From positions 744,001 to 808,000 of the forward strand of contig NZ_JYLN01000001.1 of NCBI RefSeq assembly GCF_001439735.1: 64,000 nucleotides of DNA, read 5' to 3'. The notes under the pieces are model-generated. The model did not search any database, was not told the DNA's origin, and saw only the letters and a list, made by a program, of their open reading frames with translations. This document shows positions 8,718 to 17,252 of the stretch, piece after piece (within the stretch, counting starts at the first letter, position 1; each line of letters opens with the position of its first letter). Source of the DNA: Pseudomonas paralactis. GTDB taxonomy: Bacteria; Pseudomonadota; Gammaproteobacteria; Pseudomonadales; Pseudomonadaceae. A program made the translations under genes and the position numbers.

Positions 8718-10022
8718 ATGCCTTTGACTCGCAAAGCCTACCGCGCCGCCATCCTGCACAGCATCGACGATCCTGCCATCGTTGGCATCGACGCTTCCTA
8801 CGAGTATTTCGAAGACGGCCTGCTGGTGATCGATAACGGCCAGATCAGTGCGCTCGGCCACGCCAGCGACCTGCTGCCGACGCTGCCAGCAGACATTGAT
8901 ATCACGCACTATCAGGATGCGTTGATCACCCCTGGCCTGATCGACACCCATATTCACCTGCCGCAAACCGGCATGGTGGGCGCCTACGGCGAGCAATTGC
9001 TGGATTGGCTCAACACCTACACCTTCCCCTGTGAAAGCCAGTTCGCCGACAAGGCCCACGCCGATGAAGTCGCGGATATCTTCATCAAGGAACTGCTGCG
9101 CAACGGCACCACCACCGCACTGGTGTTCGGCAGCGTGCACCCGCAATCGGTGAACTCGTTCTTTGAAGCCGCGGAAAAACTCGACCTGCGCATGATCGCC
9201 GGCAAGGTGATGATGGACCGCAACGCGCCGGACTACCTGACCGACACCGCCGAATCCAGCTACCAGGAAAGCAAGGCGCTGATCGAACGCTGGCACGGTA
9301 AGGGCCGCCTGCATTACGCGGTGACACCACGCTTCGCGCCTACAAGCACGCCGGAGCAACTGACGCTGGCCGGGCAACTGCTGGGCGAATACCCGGATTT
9401 GTACATGCAGACCCACATCAGCGAGAACAAGCAGGAAATCGAGTGGGTCAATGAGCTGTTCCCCGAGCGCAACGGTTATCTGGACGTGTACGACCATTAC
9501 AAACTGCTCGGTGAGCGTTCGGTGTTTGCCCACGGCGTGCACCTGTGCAACGACGAATGCGCACGACTGGCAGAAACCGGCTCGGCAGTCGCGTTCTGCC
9601 CGACCTCGAACCTCTTCCTCGGCAGTGGCTTGTTCAACCTGCCGATGGCCGAGAAACACAACCTAAACGTGGGCCTGGGCACCGACGTGGGTGGCGGCAC
9701 CAGCTTCTCGCTGCTGCAAACCCTGAACGAAGCCTACAAGGTCATGCAACTGCAAGGTGCGCGGCTGAGCCCGTTCAAGTCGCTGTACCTGGCGACCCTG
9801 GGCGGTGCGCGGGCGCTGCGCCTGGAAGGCAAGATCGGCACCCTTCAGCCGGGCACCGATGCGGACTTTTTGGTATTGGATTACAACGCCACGCCGCTGC
9901 TGAGCTATCGCCTGAAACAGGCCAATAACATTGCCGAGACGTTGTTTGTGCTGATGACGCTGGGGGATGATCGGACGGTGTTGCAGACCTATGCAGCCGG
10001 CCAGTTGGTGCACCAGCGCTGA
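8718..10022 (+). CDS. guaD: Guanine deaminase
   Basis: Zinc amidohydrolase that converts guanine to xanthine, the substrate of the upstream XdhAB; 434 residues. Metal-binding motifs of the TIM-barrel fold are visible: DTHIHLPQTG (about 79-88), the QTHISENKQE segment near 235, the FAHGVH histidine near 275 and GTDVGGGTS near 324. ATG at 8718 was chosen because an earlier in-frame start lies inside xdhC and adds residues not conserved in the family. Length and motif order fit GuaD. Confidence 0.94.
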   Translation: MPLTRKAYRAAILHSIDDPAIVGIDASYEYFEDGLLVIDNGQISALGHASDLLPTLPADIDITHYQDALITPGLIDTHIHLPQTGMVGAYGEQLLDWLNTYTFPCESQFADKAHADEVADIFIKELLRNGTTTALVFGSVHPQSVNSFFEAAEKLDLRMIAGKVMMDRNAPDYLTDTAESSYQESKALIERWHGKGRLHYAVTPRFAPTSTPEQLTLAGQLLGEYPDLYMQTHISENKQEIEWVNELFPERNGYLDVYDHYKLLGERSVFAHGVHLCNDECARLAETGSAVAFCPTSNLFLGSGLFNLPMAEKHNLNVGLGTDVGGGTSFSLLQTLNEAYKVMQLQGARLSPFKSLYLATLGGARALRLEGKIGTLQPGTDADFLVLDYNATPLLSYRLKQANNIAETLFVLMTLGDDRTVLQTYAAGQLVHQR

Positions 10023-10044
10023 TCTCAGAGACACTACAAAACCA

Positions 10045-10164
10045 ATGTGGGAGGGGCTTGTGTGGGAGCCGGGCTTGCCCGCGATGCAGGCACTGCGGTA
10101 TGCCAGTTACACCGCGGTGATGCTATCGCAGGCAAGCCAGCTCCCACACAAGCCAGCTCCCACA
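10045..10164. repeat. REP cluster downstream of guaD
   Basis: Several REP units in both orientations: TGTGGGAGGGGCTTGTGTGG, GGGAGCCGGGCTTGCCCGCG, then the inverse CGCAGGCAAGCCAGCTCCCA and a further partial copy. It lies between the convergent ends of guaD and the GntR gene at 10176-10940. Confidence 0.85.
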
Positions 10165-10175
10165 TTTGATTGGGT

Positions 10176-10940
10176 TTACAACTTTACAGACGTGCGCCCA
10201 GGTTTTTTAGTCTGTAGAAGGTGCGAAAACACCGCATGCAGATCATCCGACGCGCTCTCCTCATCGAGGTTGAGCTTGCTGTCGATGTGATCCATGTGAT
10301 GCATCATCAAGTTCACTGCCAGCACCGCATCCCGCGCTTCGATCGCGTCGATCAACTGGGTGTGTTCATCGTAGGAACAGTGCGAGCGGTTGCCGCTTTC
10401 GTATTGGGCGATGATCAATGAGGTCTGGGACACCAGGCTGCGCTGGAAGCTGATCAACGGCGCGTTCCTGGCCGCCTCGGCCAGTTTCAGGTGGAACTCA
10501 CCGGAAAGACGGATACCCGCACCGCGATCGCCCCGGGAAAAGCTGTCGCGCTCGTCGTTGACCATCTGGCGCAGCTCGGCCAATTGCTCGGCGGTAGCGT
10601 GCTGCACCGCCAACTCCGTAATCGCCCGCTCCACCAGACGCCGGGCCATGAATACCTGGCGCGCTTCTTCCACACTGGGGCTGGCAACCACCGCGCCGCG
10701 ATTGGGCCGCAGCAGTACCACGCCTTCATGGGCCAGACGCGACAGTGCACGACGAATGATGGTACGGCTTACGCCGAAAATTTCGCCCAGTGCCTCTTCA
10801 CTCAATTTGGTTCCGGGTGCCAGGCGTTGTTCGAGGATCGCCTCGAAGATATGCGCGTAGACGATATCGTCCTGGGTTCCGCTGCGACCGGTCTTGCCGG
10901 CTCGCGGTTGTTTCTTGAGAGGTTGCAACTGTTCGTTCAT
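10176..10940 (-). CDS. GntR/FadR-type (FCD) transcriptional regulator
   Basis: Predicted DNA-binding regulator of 254 residues. The winged helix at about 22-95 includes ILEQRLAPGTKLSEEALGE and FGVSRTIIRRALSRLAHEG; the helical FCD domain (about 100-230) has a metal-binding-type histidine pattern (GEFHLKL, YDEHTQLI, MMHHMDH). The ATG at 10940 gives the usual short N-terminal tail; an extension to 11042 is possible but unlike the family. It is divergent from the BenE-type transporter 320 bp away and tail-to-tail with guaD, so it could regulate either the transporter or purine genes. The ligand is unknown. Confidence 0.85.
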   Translation of the reverse strand: MNEQLQPLKKQPRAGKTGRSGTQDDIVYAHIFEAILEQRLAPGTKLSEEALGEIFGVSRTIIRRALSRLAHEGVVLLRPNRGAVVASPSVEEARQVFMARRLVERAITELAVQHATAEQLAELRQMVNDERDSFSRGDRGAGIRLSGEFHLKLAEAARNAPLISFQRSLVSQTSLIIAQYESGNRSHCSYDEHTQLIDAIEARDAVLAVNLMMHHMDHIDSKLNLDEESASDDLHAVFSHLLQTKKPGRTSVKL

Positions 10941-11144
10941 GGGCACTCGGGTTTGGAGAACGGCGGCGAAATAAGGTAATACGGCAACAACGGGTCGCTG
11001 GCAAGTATCGCCTAAAAACAGCGCACATTGTACACAACCCAATGCGCCAACACACTGTACGGCTGTTTGCGCCCCCGGCTGTATTGCAATGACTCGTTAC
11101 GTTTGAGTTTAGGCTTGATTCCACGATTTCCCACGCCCTCTTTC

Positions 11145-11244
11145 GTAGGAGCGAGCTTGCTCGCGAAAAACCTGAGAGCGCTACGGTTATCCAGGAAGCC
11201 CGCGTTATCGTTGACGTTTTTCGCGAGCAAGCTCGCTCCTACAA
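11145..11244. repeat. REPIN (GTAGGAGCGAGCTTGCTCGCG family)
   Basis: Inverted REP pair. The left arm is GTAGGAGCGAGCTTGCTCGC and the right arm is its inverse complement, separated by a spacer containing GTTATCGTTGACG. It occupies most of the 320-bp gap 10941-11260 between the GntR gene and the transporter. The rest of that gap (10941-11144) should hold the divergent promoters, but I see no convincing -35/-10 pair. The right arm ends 17 bp before the transporter start, so it lies in that gene's leader. Confidence 0.9.
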
Positions 11245-11260
11245 CAAGGATCATCGCTCC

Positions 11261-12451
11261 ATGACCGACGCCACCCAAGCGCCCTTGCGCCCGCTGGCCG
11301 ACACTTCACCTTCGGCCATCGTCGCCGGTTTTATCGCCATGATGACCGGCTACACCAGCTCCCTGGTGCTGATGTTCCAGGCCGGCCAAGCCGCCGGTTT
11401 GACTACCGCGCAGATTTCTTCGTGGATCTGGGCGATTTCCATCGGCATGGCGGTGTGCAGCATCGGCCTGTCGCTGCGCTATCGCACGCCCATCACCATC
11501 GCCTGGTCCACACCCGGCGCGGCGCTGCTGATCACAAGCCTGGGCGGCGTGAGTTATGGCGAAGCCATCGGTGCCTACATCACCTGCGCGGTGCTGGTGA
11601 CGCTCTGTGGGTTGACCGGCAGCTTTGAAAAACTGGTCAAGCGCATCCCGGCATCGCTGGCGGCGGCGTTGCTGGCGGGGATTCTATTCAAGATTGGCAG
11701 CGAAATCTTCGTCGCCGCGCAACATCGCACCGGCCTGGTGCTGGGGATGTTTTTCACCTACCTGATCATCAAGCGCCTGTCGCCGCGCTATGCCGTGCTG
11801 GCGGCCTTGCTCATCGGCACTGCCTTGTCAGGGCTGATGGGGCTTCTGGATTTCAGCGGCTTTCATCTGGAGGTGGCGACGCCCGTGTGGACCACGCCGC
11901 ACTTCTCGCTGGCGGCGACCATCAGCATCGGTATCCCGCTGTTCGTGGTGGCCATGACCTCGCAGAACATGCCAGGGGTCGCCGTGCTGCGGGCCGATGG
12001 CTACACCGTGCCGGCCTCGCCGTTGATCACCACCACCGGCCTGGCCTCGCTGGTGCTGGCACCATTTGGCTCCCACGGCATCAACCTGGCAGCGATCAGC
12101 GCGGCGATCTGCACCGGCCCCCATGCCCATGAGGACCGCAACAAGCGCTACACCGCAGCCGTATGGTGTGGGGTGTTCTACGGCATTGCCGGAGTATTCG
12201 GCGCCACGCTGGCAGCATTGTTCGCAGCTCTGCCCAAGGAACTGGTGCTGTCGATTGCGGCGTTGGCGTTGTTTGGCTCGATCATCAATGGCCTGAGCAT
12301 TGCCATGAATGAGCCCAAGGAACGGGAAGCGGCGCTGATCACCTTTATGGTCACCGCGTCAGGCTTGACGTTGTTTTCCATCGGGTCGGCGTTCTGGGGG
12401 ATTGTGGCGGGGGTGTTGACGCTGCTGATTCTGAATTGGCGCAAGGCATAA
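11261..12451 (+). CDS. BenE-family benzoate/H+ symporter-type membrane protein
   Basis: Inner-membrane transporter of 396 residues with about 11-12 hydrophobic segments. BenE-family features include IVAGFIAMMTGYTSSLVLMF near the N terminus, the TIAWSTPGAALL helix and SQNMPGVAVLRADGY with the following PFGSHGINLAAISAAICTG. No benzoate-degradation genes are near, so the substrate is not established. The neighbouring purine genes and divergent GntR regulator leave another organic anion possible. ATG at 11261 follows an AAGGA sequence. Confidence 0.8.
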   Translation: MTDATQAPLRPLADTSPSAIVAGFIAMMTGYTSSLVLMFQAGQAAGLTTAQISSWIWAISIGMAVCSIGLSLRYRTPITIAWSTPGAALLITSLGGVSYGEAIGAYITCAVLVTLCGLTGSFEKLVKRIPASLAAALLAGILFKIGSEIFVAAQHRTGLVLGMFFTYLIIKRLSPRYAVLAALLIGTALSGLMGLLDFSGFHLEVATPVWTTPHFSLAATISIGIPLFVVAMTSQNMPGVAVLRADGYTVPASPLITTTGLASLVLAPFGSHGINLAAISAAICTGPHAHEDRNKRYTAAVWCGVFYGIAGVFGATLAALFAALPKELVLSIAALALFGSIINGLSIAMNEPKEREAALITFMVTASGLTLFSIGSAFWGIVAGVLTLLILNWRKA

Positions 12452-12484
12452 CAAAACGGCGACCCTCAGGTCGCCGTTTTGTTT
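12451..12484. terminator. Bidirectional terminator between the transporter and yggL
   Basis: A 12-bp perfect stem (ACAAAACGGCGA / TCGCCGTTTTGT) with a CCCTCAGG loop and T-rich flanks on both strands. It serves convergent genes. Confidence 0.9.
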
Positions 12485-12488
12485 AGTA

Positions 12489-12833
12489 TCACTTGGCCGC
12501 GTTGATCGGCTTTTCCGGATACCACACGTCCAGCAACGGGCTGACTTCAGCCTTGGTCAGCTCGGAACGGGTTTTCAGCCAGGCTTCGACAGCAGCGCGC
12601 TGCTCTTCGGACACCGAGCCACGCTTCTGCAGGCAAACCAGACCGTAGTCATCGCCGCCGACATAGCCCAGACCATTGGCTTCCATGGCTTCTTTGATGA
12701 ATGCTTCGAGGAAAGCGTCGATAGCTTCTTCACTCAGGCCTTCGTTGAAGTCCAGGTTCAGTTCGAAACCCAGCTCTTGAAATTCATCAACGCACAGTTT
12801 TTTGCGCAGACGCTGGGAACGGTTAGTCGCCAT
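12489..12833 (-). CDS. yggL: YggL family 50S ribosome-binding protein (DUF469)
   Basis: Small acidic protein of 114 residues. The characteristic opening is RSQRLRKKLCVDEFQELGFEL, followed by an aromatic/acidic core with VGGDDYGLVCLQKRGS. Family members associate with the large ribosomal subunit; the precise role is not settled. ATG at 12833 was chosen because GAGGAT lies seven bases before it; an upstream GTG would add five residues. It shares the bidirectional terminator with the transporter and is divergent from dacB. Confidence 0.85.
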   Translation of the reverse strand: MATNRSQRLRKKLCVDEFQELGFELNLDFNEGLSEEAIDAFLEAFIKEAMEANGLGYVGGDDYGLVCLQKRGSVSEEQRAAVEAWLKTRSELTKAEVSPLLDVWYPEKPINAAK

Positions 12834-13069
12834 TGGAACAATCCTCATAAGTAATAACGGGCGGCACTTTAGCAGTTTAAGGCGGCAATTGCCCGACTCT
12901 CTGGGACGGGCGGCACATCGGCAGTTAAAAAAACCTGATTAGCAGCTATCGTTGAGCTACAAGTGGCGCCACCTTGGGGCATAATGCCGACACTTTCGTG
13001 ACCATTGAGGGATTTTCTTCTATACCCCTCGCCTTTTTCACCCTTCTCAGCAGTAGGGTTTTATTTCTT

Positions 13070-14530
13070 ATGATCAAATCGTTGCGTTCTGTATTAGTTG
13101 CCAGTGTTCTTTTGCCTTTGGCCCTTTCGGCCACCGCTGCTCCCATCAATACCAGCCTGCCGCCCAGCGTCGCGCAGGCCTTGCAGAAAGCCAAACTGCC
13201 CAATACCGCGTTATCCCTGGTGATGCTGCCGCTGAACGGCCCCGGTACGCCGACGGTGTTCAACGCCGACGTGTCGGTGAACCCGGCCTCTACCATGAAG
13301 CTGGTGACCACCTACGCGGCCCTGGAGATGCTCGGCCCCAACCATCAGTGGAAAACCGAGTTTTACACCGACGGTACCCTCAGCGGTGGCGTGCTACGCG
13401 GCAACCTGTACCTCAAGGGCGGCGGCGATCCCAAGCTGAACATGGAGAAACTCTGGCTGCTGATGCGCGACCTGCGTGCCAATGGCGTACAGCAGGTCAC
13501 CGGCGACCTGGTGCTGGACCGCAACTTTTTCAACCAGCCGCTGTTGCCTGACTTCAATGACGACGGCAACGACGAGAACAAGCCGTTCCTGGTCAAGCCC
13601 GATGCCTTGCTGGTCAACCTCAAGGCCCTGCGCTTCGTGACGCGCAATGATTCGGGGCGCGTGATCGTGTCGGTCGAACCGCCGATTGCCAGCATCCGCA
13701 TCGATAACCAGGTGAAAGTCACCAACGCCAAGCAGTGCACCGGCGACGTGCGCTACAGCCCGGTGACCGCTGCCGACGGCAGTGTGACCGTGACCGTGAG
13801 CGGCCAACTGGCTGATGGCTGCAGCTCGCAGACTTATCTGTCGCTGCTGGACCACGCCACTTACACCGCCGGCGCCGTGCGTGCGATCTGGAAGGAGTTG
13901 GGCGGCACCATCCAGGGCCGTGATATCCAGGCTCCGGTGCCCAAAGATGCCAAGGTGCTGGCTCGTGCGTTCTCGCCGGACCTGGCTGAAATCATTCGCG
14001 ACATCAACAAATACAGCAACAACACCATGGCCCAGCAACTGTTCCTGAGCCTGGGCGCACAGTTTCGCAACGACGCCGATGGCGACGATGCCAAGGCTGC
14101 GCAACGCGTCGTGCGCCAATGGCTGGCCAAAAAAGGCATCACCGCACCGCACCTGGTGATGGAGAACGGCTCCGGCCTGTCCCGCGCCGAACGGGTCAGC
14201 GCCCGCGAGATGGCGGCCATGCTGCAAGCGGCGTGGAAAAGTCCTTATGCGGCGGAGTACATCAGCTCGATGCCAATCGCCGGTACTGACGGCACCATGC
14301 GCAAACGTCTGAAGACCACAGCGATGCGCGGCGAAGCTCACGTGAAAACCGGGACCTTGAACACCGTACGCGCTATCGCCGGGTTCAGCCGGGACAACAA
14401 TGGCAATACTTGGGCGGTGGTGGCGATTCTCAACGACTCCAAGCCCTGGGGCGCGTCGTCGGTACTGGACCAGGTGCTGCTGGACCTGTATCGCCAGCCG
14501 AAGGCCGTTGCAGCCGCACCGGTTCTGTAA
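13070..14530 (+). CDS. dacB: D-alanyl-D-alanine carboxypeptidase/endopeptidase (PBP4 type)
   Basis: Periplasmic low-molecular-weight penicillin-binding protein that trims or opens peptidoglycan cross-links. Of 486 residues, the first about 23 form a signal peptide ending near SATAA. Class C PBP motifs are all present: STMK (SxxK nucleophile) near residue 72, SNN near 313 and KTG near 426. The large insert between SxxK and SxN is typical of PBP4. ATG at 13070 gives the signal peptide directly; an in-frame extension to 12974 is not supported. It is followed by a REPIN and the convergent diguanylate cyclase gene. Confidence 0.94.
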   Translation: MIKSLRSVLVASVLLPLALSATAAPINTSLPPSVAQALQKAKLPNTALSLVMLPLNGPGTPTVFNADVSVNPASTMKLVTTYAALEMLGPNHQWKTEFYTDGTLSGGVLRGNLYLKGGGDPKLNMEKLWLLMRDLRANGVQQVTGDLVLDRNFFNQPLLPDFNDDGNDENKPFLVKPDALLVNLKALRFVTRNDSGRVIVSVEPPIASIRIDNQVKVTNAKQCTGDVRYSPVTAADGSVTVTVSGQLADGCSSQTYLSLLDHATYTAGAVRAIWKELGGTIQGRDIQAPVPKDAKVLARAFSPDLAEIIRDINKYSNNTMAQQLFLSLGAQFRNDADGDDAKAAQRVVRQWLAKKGITAPHLVMENGSGLSRAERVSAREMAAMLQAAWKSPYAAEYISSMPIAGTDGTMRKRLKTTAMRGEAHVKTGTLNTVRAIAGFSRDNNGNTWAVVAILNDSKPWGASSVLDQVLLDLYRQPKAVAAAPVL

Positions 14531-14545
14531 AGCATCACATTACCT

Positions 14546-14643
14546 GTAGGAGCGAGCTTGCTCGCGAAAAACGTCAACGATAACGCGCGCCCCCTGAATA
14601 AACGCGGCGTCTATGGTTTTTTCGCGAGCAAGCTCGCTCCTAC
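14546..14643. repeat. REPIN between dacB and the diguanylate cyclase, overlapping the latter's 3' end
   Basis: Same family as at 11145 and 51536 but in the opposite overall orientation: the internal sequence CGTCAACGATAACGCG is the inverse of the spacer in those copies. The arm at about 14620-14643 encodes the last residues and the stop region of the diguanylate cyclase. Confidence 0.9.
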
Positions 14644-17031
14644 GGGCATCAGGGCTTCCTCGACTCGGTCCCTGCCCGCCTGCTTGGCCACATACACTGC
14701 CGAATCAGCACGCAGCAGCAACCCATCGATATCTTCATCGCTCCGCCAACTGGCCACGCCAAAGCTGGCAGTGACAACCCCTACCGGTTCCATCGACGTA
14801 TCACGCAGCGACTGCCACAACTGAGTGGCCAGGCTATAGGCCTGAGCACCATTGGTACTCGGGCACAGCACCACGAACTCTTCCCCACCCAGTCGGCAAA
14901 ATACATCGGTACGGCGCAAGCGCTGGCCTATGCGCTTGCACAACTCCTGCAAGACCCCGTCACCCACGGCATGACCGTACTGGTCGTTGATACGCTTGAA
15001 GTGGTCAATATCGAGCATGATCAACGACAGTGCACCCGAGCTGCGGTTGATCCGTAGCATCTCGCCCTTGAGACGATCCTGAAAGTAACGACGGTTATAG
15101 ATGCCGGTCAGCGAGTCAGTGACGGAAAGCGCGCGCAGTTCTTCCTCCACCCGTTTGAGATCGGAAATATCCGACACATAACCGTGCCAAAGCGTACCGC
15201 CTCCGGGTAGCTCCTCAGGTGTCGCTTCGCCGCGAATCCAGCGCAGACCTCGCTGAGGCAACTGCACGCGATACTCTTCGCGCCAATGGCTCAGTTGCAG
15301 CGCCGACAAACGTATCGAAGTACGCACTCGCTCGATGTCCAAGGGGTGAATGCGTTCCAGCACCTTGCCTGCGTCCTGCTGCAATACGCCAGGTTCGATT
15401 TCATAGATATCGCGCATACCTTCGCTGGCGTAAATGAAACGCCCATTGCCCTGCAGGTCCTGGGTGAACTGGAAGATCCCGCCGGGCACATGAGCACTGA
15501 GTTTTTTCAGCAGGCGGTCCCGGGCAGCCAGGGCTTCATAAGCGCGCTTTTGCTCGGTGACATCCAGGTAAATTGCCAAATGCCCGACCCACAGGCCAAA
15601 GTCATCCAGGAGCACGGTGGCCAGCATGTTTACCGTCAGTTGGGTACCGTCCTTGCGCACCAGCGTCCATTCGCGAGCTTCATGTTGGCTGTCAGGGCTC
15701 TCCACCAGCATCGCCTGGCTCGGCGCAATACGCTTGCCTAACGCCTGGCTCAACGGTGCAGCGCGCGCTTCGAGCTCCACGGCCAGGTGCAGGCTCTCCA
15801 GGGTCAGGCGCCCCAGCACCTCTTCGGCCTTGAAACCCAGCATCTGTTCGGCGCCGGCATTGAAGGTGTTGATCACACCGCGCAAGTCTGTGGCGATGAT
15901 CGCTACCTGAGTGGCCGCATTCAGCACACTGCGCAATTGGCCGTGAGCCCCACGCAACTCTTGCTCACGCAAGCGCAACTGCACGGTGCGCTGCTCCACC
16001 AGTTTCAACGCGCGCTGGCGCTGGCTGACCAGCACGTAGAGCAAGGCACTGAGCAAGGCGCTGAGCAGCACCCCCATGCCCAGGATGGTGTTTATCGAGG
16101 AATGATTGGCCTTGTCGAAGACCTCACTGGCACGCAGGCTCAGGGCATAGACGTGATCGCCAAGCGTGAGACGGCGTGTAGCCGTCAGGTCGCTGTTGCC
16201 CACCGTATTGCTGGAGGCATACAACACCCGTTGCTGGGTATCCGAGGTGTCGACGATCTGCATGACCAGGTTGTCGCGATTCGGTTTGGGCAATCCATCA
16301 GCCACCAGTTGCCGCATACTGAGCACGGCCATGACAAAGCCGTAGGGCTCGGTGCCGACGGCTTTGCTCACTGGCGCCACCAGCAGCACACCGGCCGCGT
16401 AGGCAGGCTCAACGCCCACCAACTGCATGGGTTGTGACACTGCCGGCCTGGCATTTTTTTGCGCACGCTCCAGGGCTGAACGGCGCAAGGGCTGGGCCAG
16501 CAGGTCAAAGCCCAAGGGCGAACCCAGCAAGCTCTGCGTCTGGCTGTACAACACCGGTACGTATTCATCGCGCTCGGCAGCGGGCGCCAACTCACCCGCG
16601 CTATTGAGTTCACGGATGCTGAAAGGGATGCCGCGCTGGCGGGAAATCTCTTGCTCGAACGCCCTGCGCTGCTCACGAAATATCCGCGGTGCCCAGGCGT
16701 AGGCTCGGGCATTGAGCAACAGTGGCTGGGCGAAGCCGTCGAACTCGGCACGGGACACATCGCCGGAGTTGATGAAGAAACGCTGCAGGCTACCCAGGCG
16801 TAGCTCCTGGTCTTCAAAGCGTTCCTGAATACGGGTGTAACGTTCATTGACCAGCAACTGGAAACGCTGGCGCACCTGTTGCTGATACAGGTCGGCAGTC
16901 GCCCACGCGACAACCAACGTCAACGCGCTGCCAGCCAAAAAGACCACCAATGCCACCAGCCAAGCCGATGCCTGCTCACTGATAAAACCAAGGATTTTCG
17001 GGCGGACGGCTTGCATCGGCATAGGCAACAC
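14611..17031 (-). CDS. Membrane diguanylate cyclase: CHASE sensor, two PAS domains, GGDEF
   Basis: Predicted c-di-GMP synthase of 806 residues. TM1 is at about 22-45 and a periplasmic CHASE-type domain at about 75-300. TM2 (about 316-342) precedes a short coil, then PAS domains at about 370-490 and 500-625 and a GGDEF domain at about 630-795. The active-site motif is GGEEF, and RRTD lies five residues before it, matching the inhibitory I-site (RxxD). No EAL domain is present. ATG at 17031 is used; ATGs three and five codons on are alternatives. The last ten residues (VGASLLAKKP) are encoded by a REPIN arm, so the native C terminus was probably replaced. The ligand sensed is unknown. Confidence 0.9.
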   Translation of the reverse strand: MLPMPMQAVRPKILGFISEQASAWLVALVVFLAGSALTLVVAWATADLYQQQVRQRFQLLVNERYTRIQERFEDQELRLGSLQRFFINSGDVSRAEFDGFAQPLLLNARAYAWAPRIFREQRRAFEQEISRQRGIPFSIRELNSAGELAPAAERDEYVPVLYSQTQSLLGSPLGFDLLAQPLRRSALERAQKNARPAVSQPMQLVGVEPAYAAGVLLVAPVSKAVGTEPYGFVMAVLSMRQLVADGLPKPNRDNLVMQIVDTSDTQQRVLYASSNTVGNSDLTATRRLTLGDHVYALSLRASEVFDKANHSSINTILGMGVLLSALLSALLYVLVSQRQRALKLVEQRTVQLRLREQELRGAHGQLRSVLNAATQVAIIATDLRGVINTFNAGAEQMLGFKAEEVLGRLTLESLHLAVELEARAAPLSQALGKRIAPSQAMLVESPDSQHEAREWTLVRKDGTQLTVNMLATVLLDDFGLWVGHLAIYLDVTEQKRAYEALAARDRLLKKLSAHVPGGIFQFTQDLQGNGRFIYASEGMRDIYEIEPGVLQQDAGKVLERIHPLDIERVRTSIRLSALQLSHWREEYRVQLPQRGLRWIRGEATPEELPGGGTLWHGYVSDISDLKRVEEELRALSVTDSLTGIYNRRYFQDRLKGEMLRINRSSGALSLIMLDIDHFKRINDQYGHAVGDGVLQELCKRIGQRLRRTDVFCRLGGEEFVVLCPSTNGAQAYSLATQLWQSLRDTSMEPVGVVTASFGVASWRSDEDIDGLLLRADSAVYVAKQAGRDRVEEALMPVGASLLAKKP

Positions 17032-17128
17032 TCACAACGCCAGTGTGCGGGGGTGTCACTTTGGCTGGGGCTTAAGTTATAGCCATTGGTCGTGGGTTTG
17101 ACCAGCCTAAAAACTGCAGGGGCTTAAT

Positions 17129-17217
17129 GTGGGAGGGGGCTTGCTCCCGATAGCGGTGGATCAGCCAATACATTGGTGACTGATACTCTGCTATCGGGAG
17201 CAAGCCCCCTCCCACAC
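17129..17217. repeat. REP doublet (GTGGGAGGGGGCTTGCTCCC variant)
   Basis: Long inverted repeat. The left arm is TGTGGGAGGGGGCTTGCTCC (continuing CGATAGC) and the right arm is the exact inverse, with a spacer of about 37 bp. It lies between the diguanylate cyclase start and the rlmKL stop. Confidence 0.9.
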
Positions 17218-17252
17218 CGGATACTCGGCGCATTCAGAACTGCTGATATTAA

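Noticed and set aside
11261..12451. Naming the BenE-type gene as a benzoate transporter (benE)
   Set aside because: Only family membership is visible. There are no benzoate catabolism genes nearby, so I left the symbol empty.
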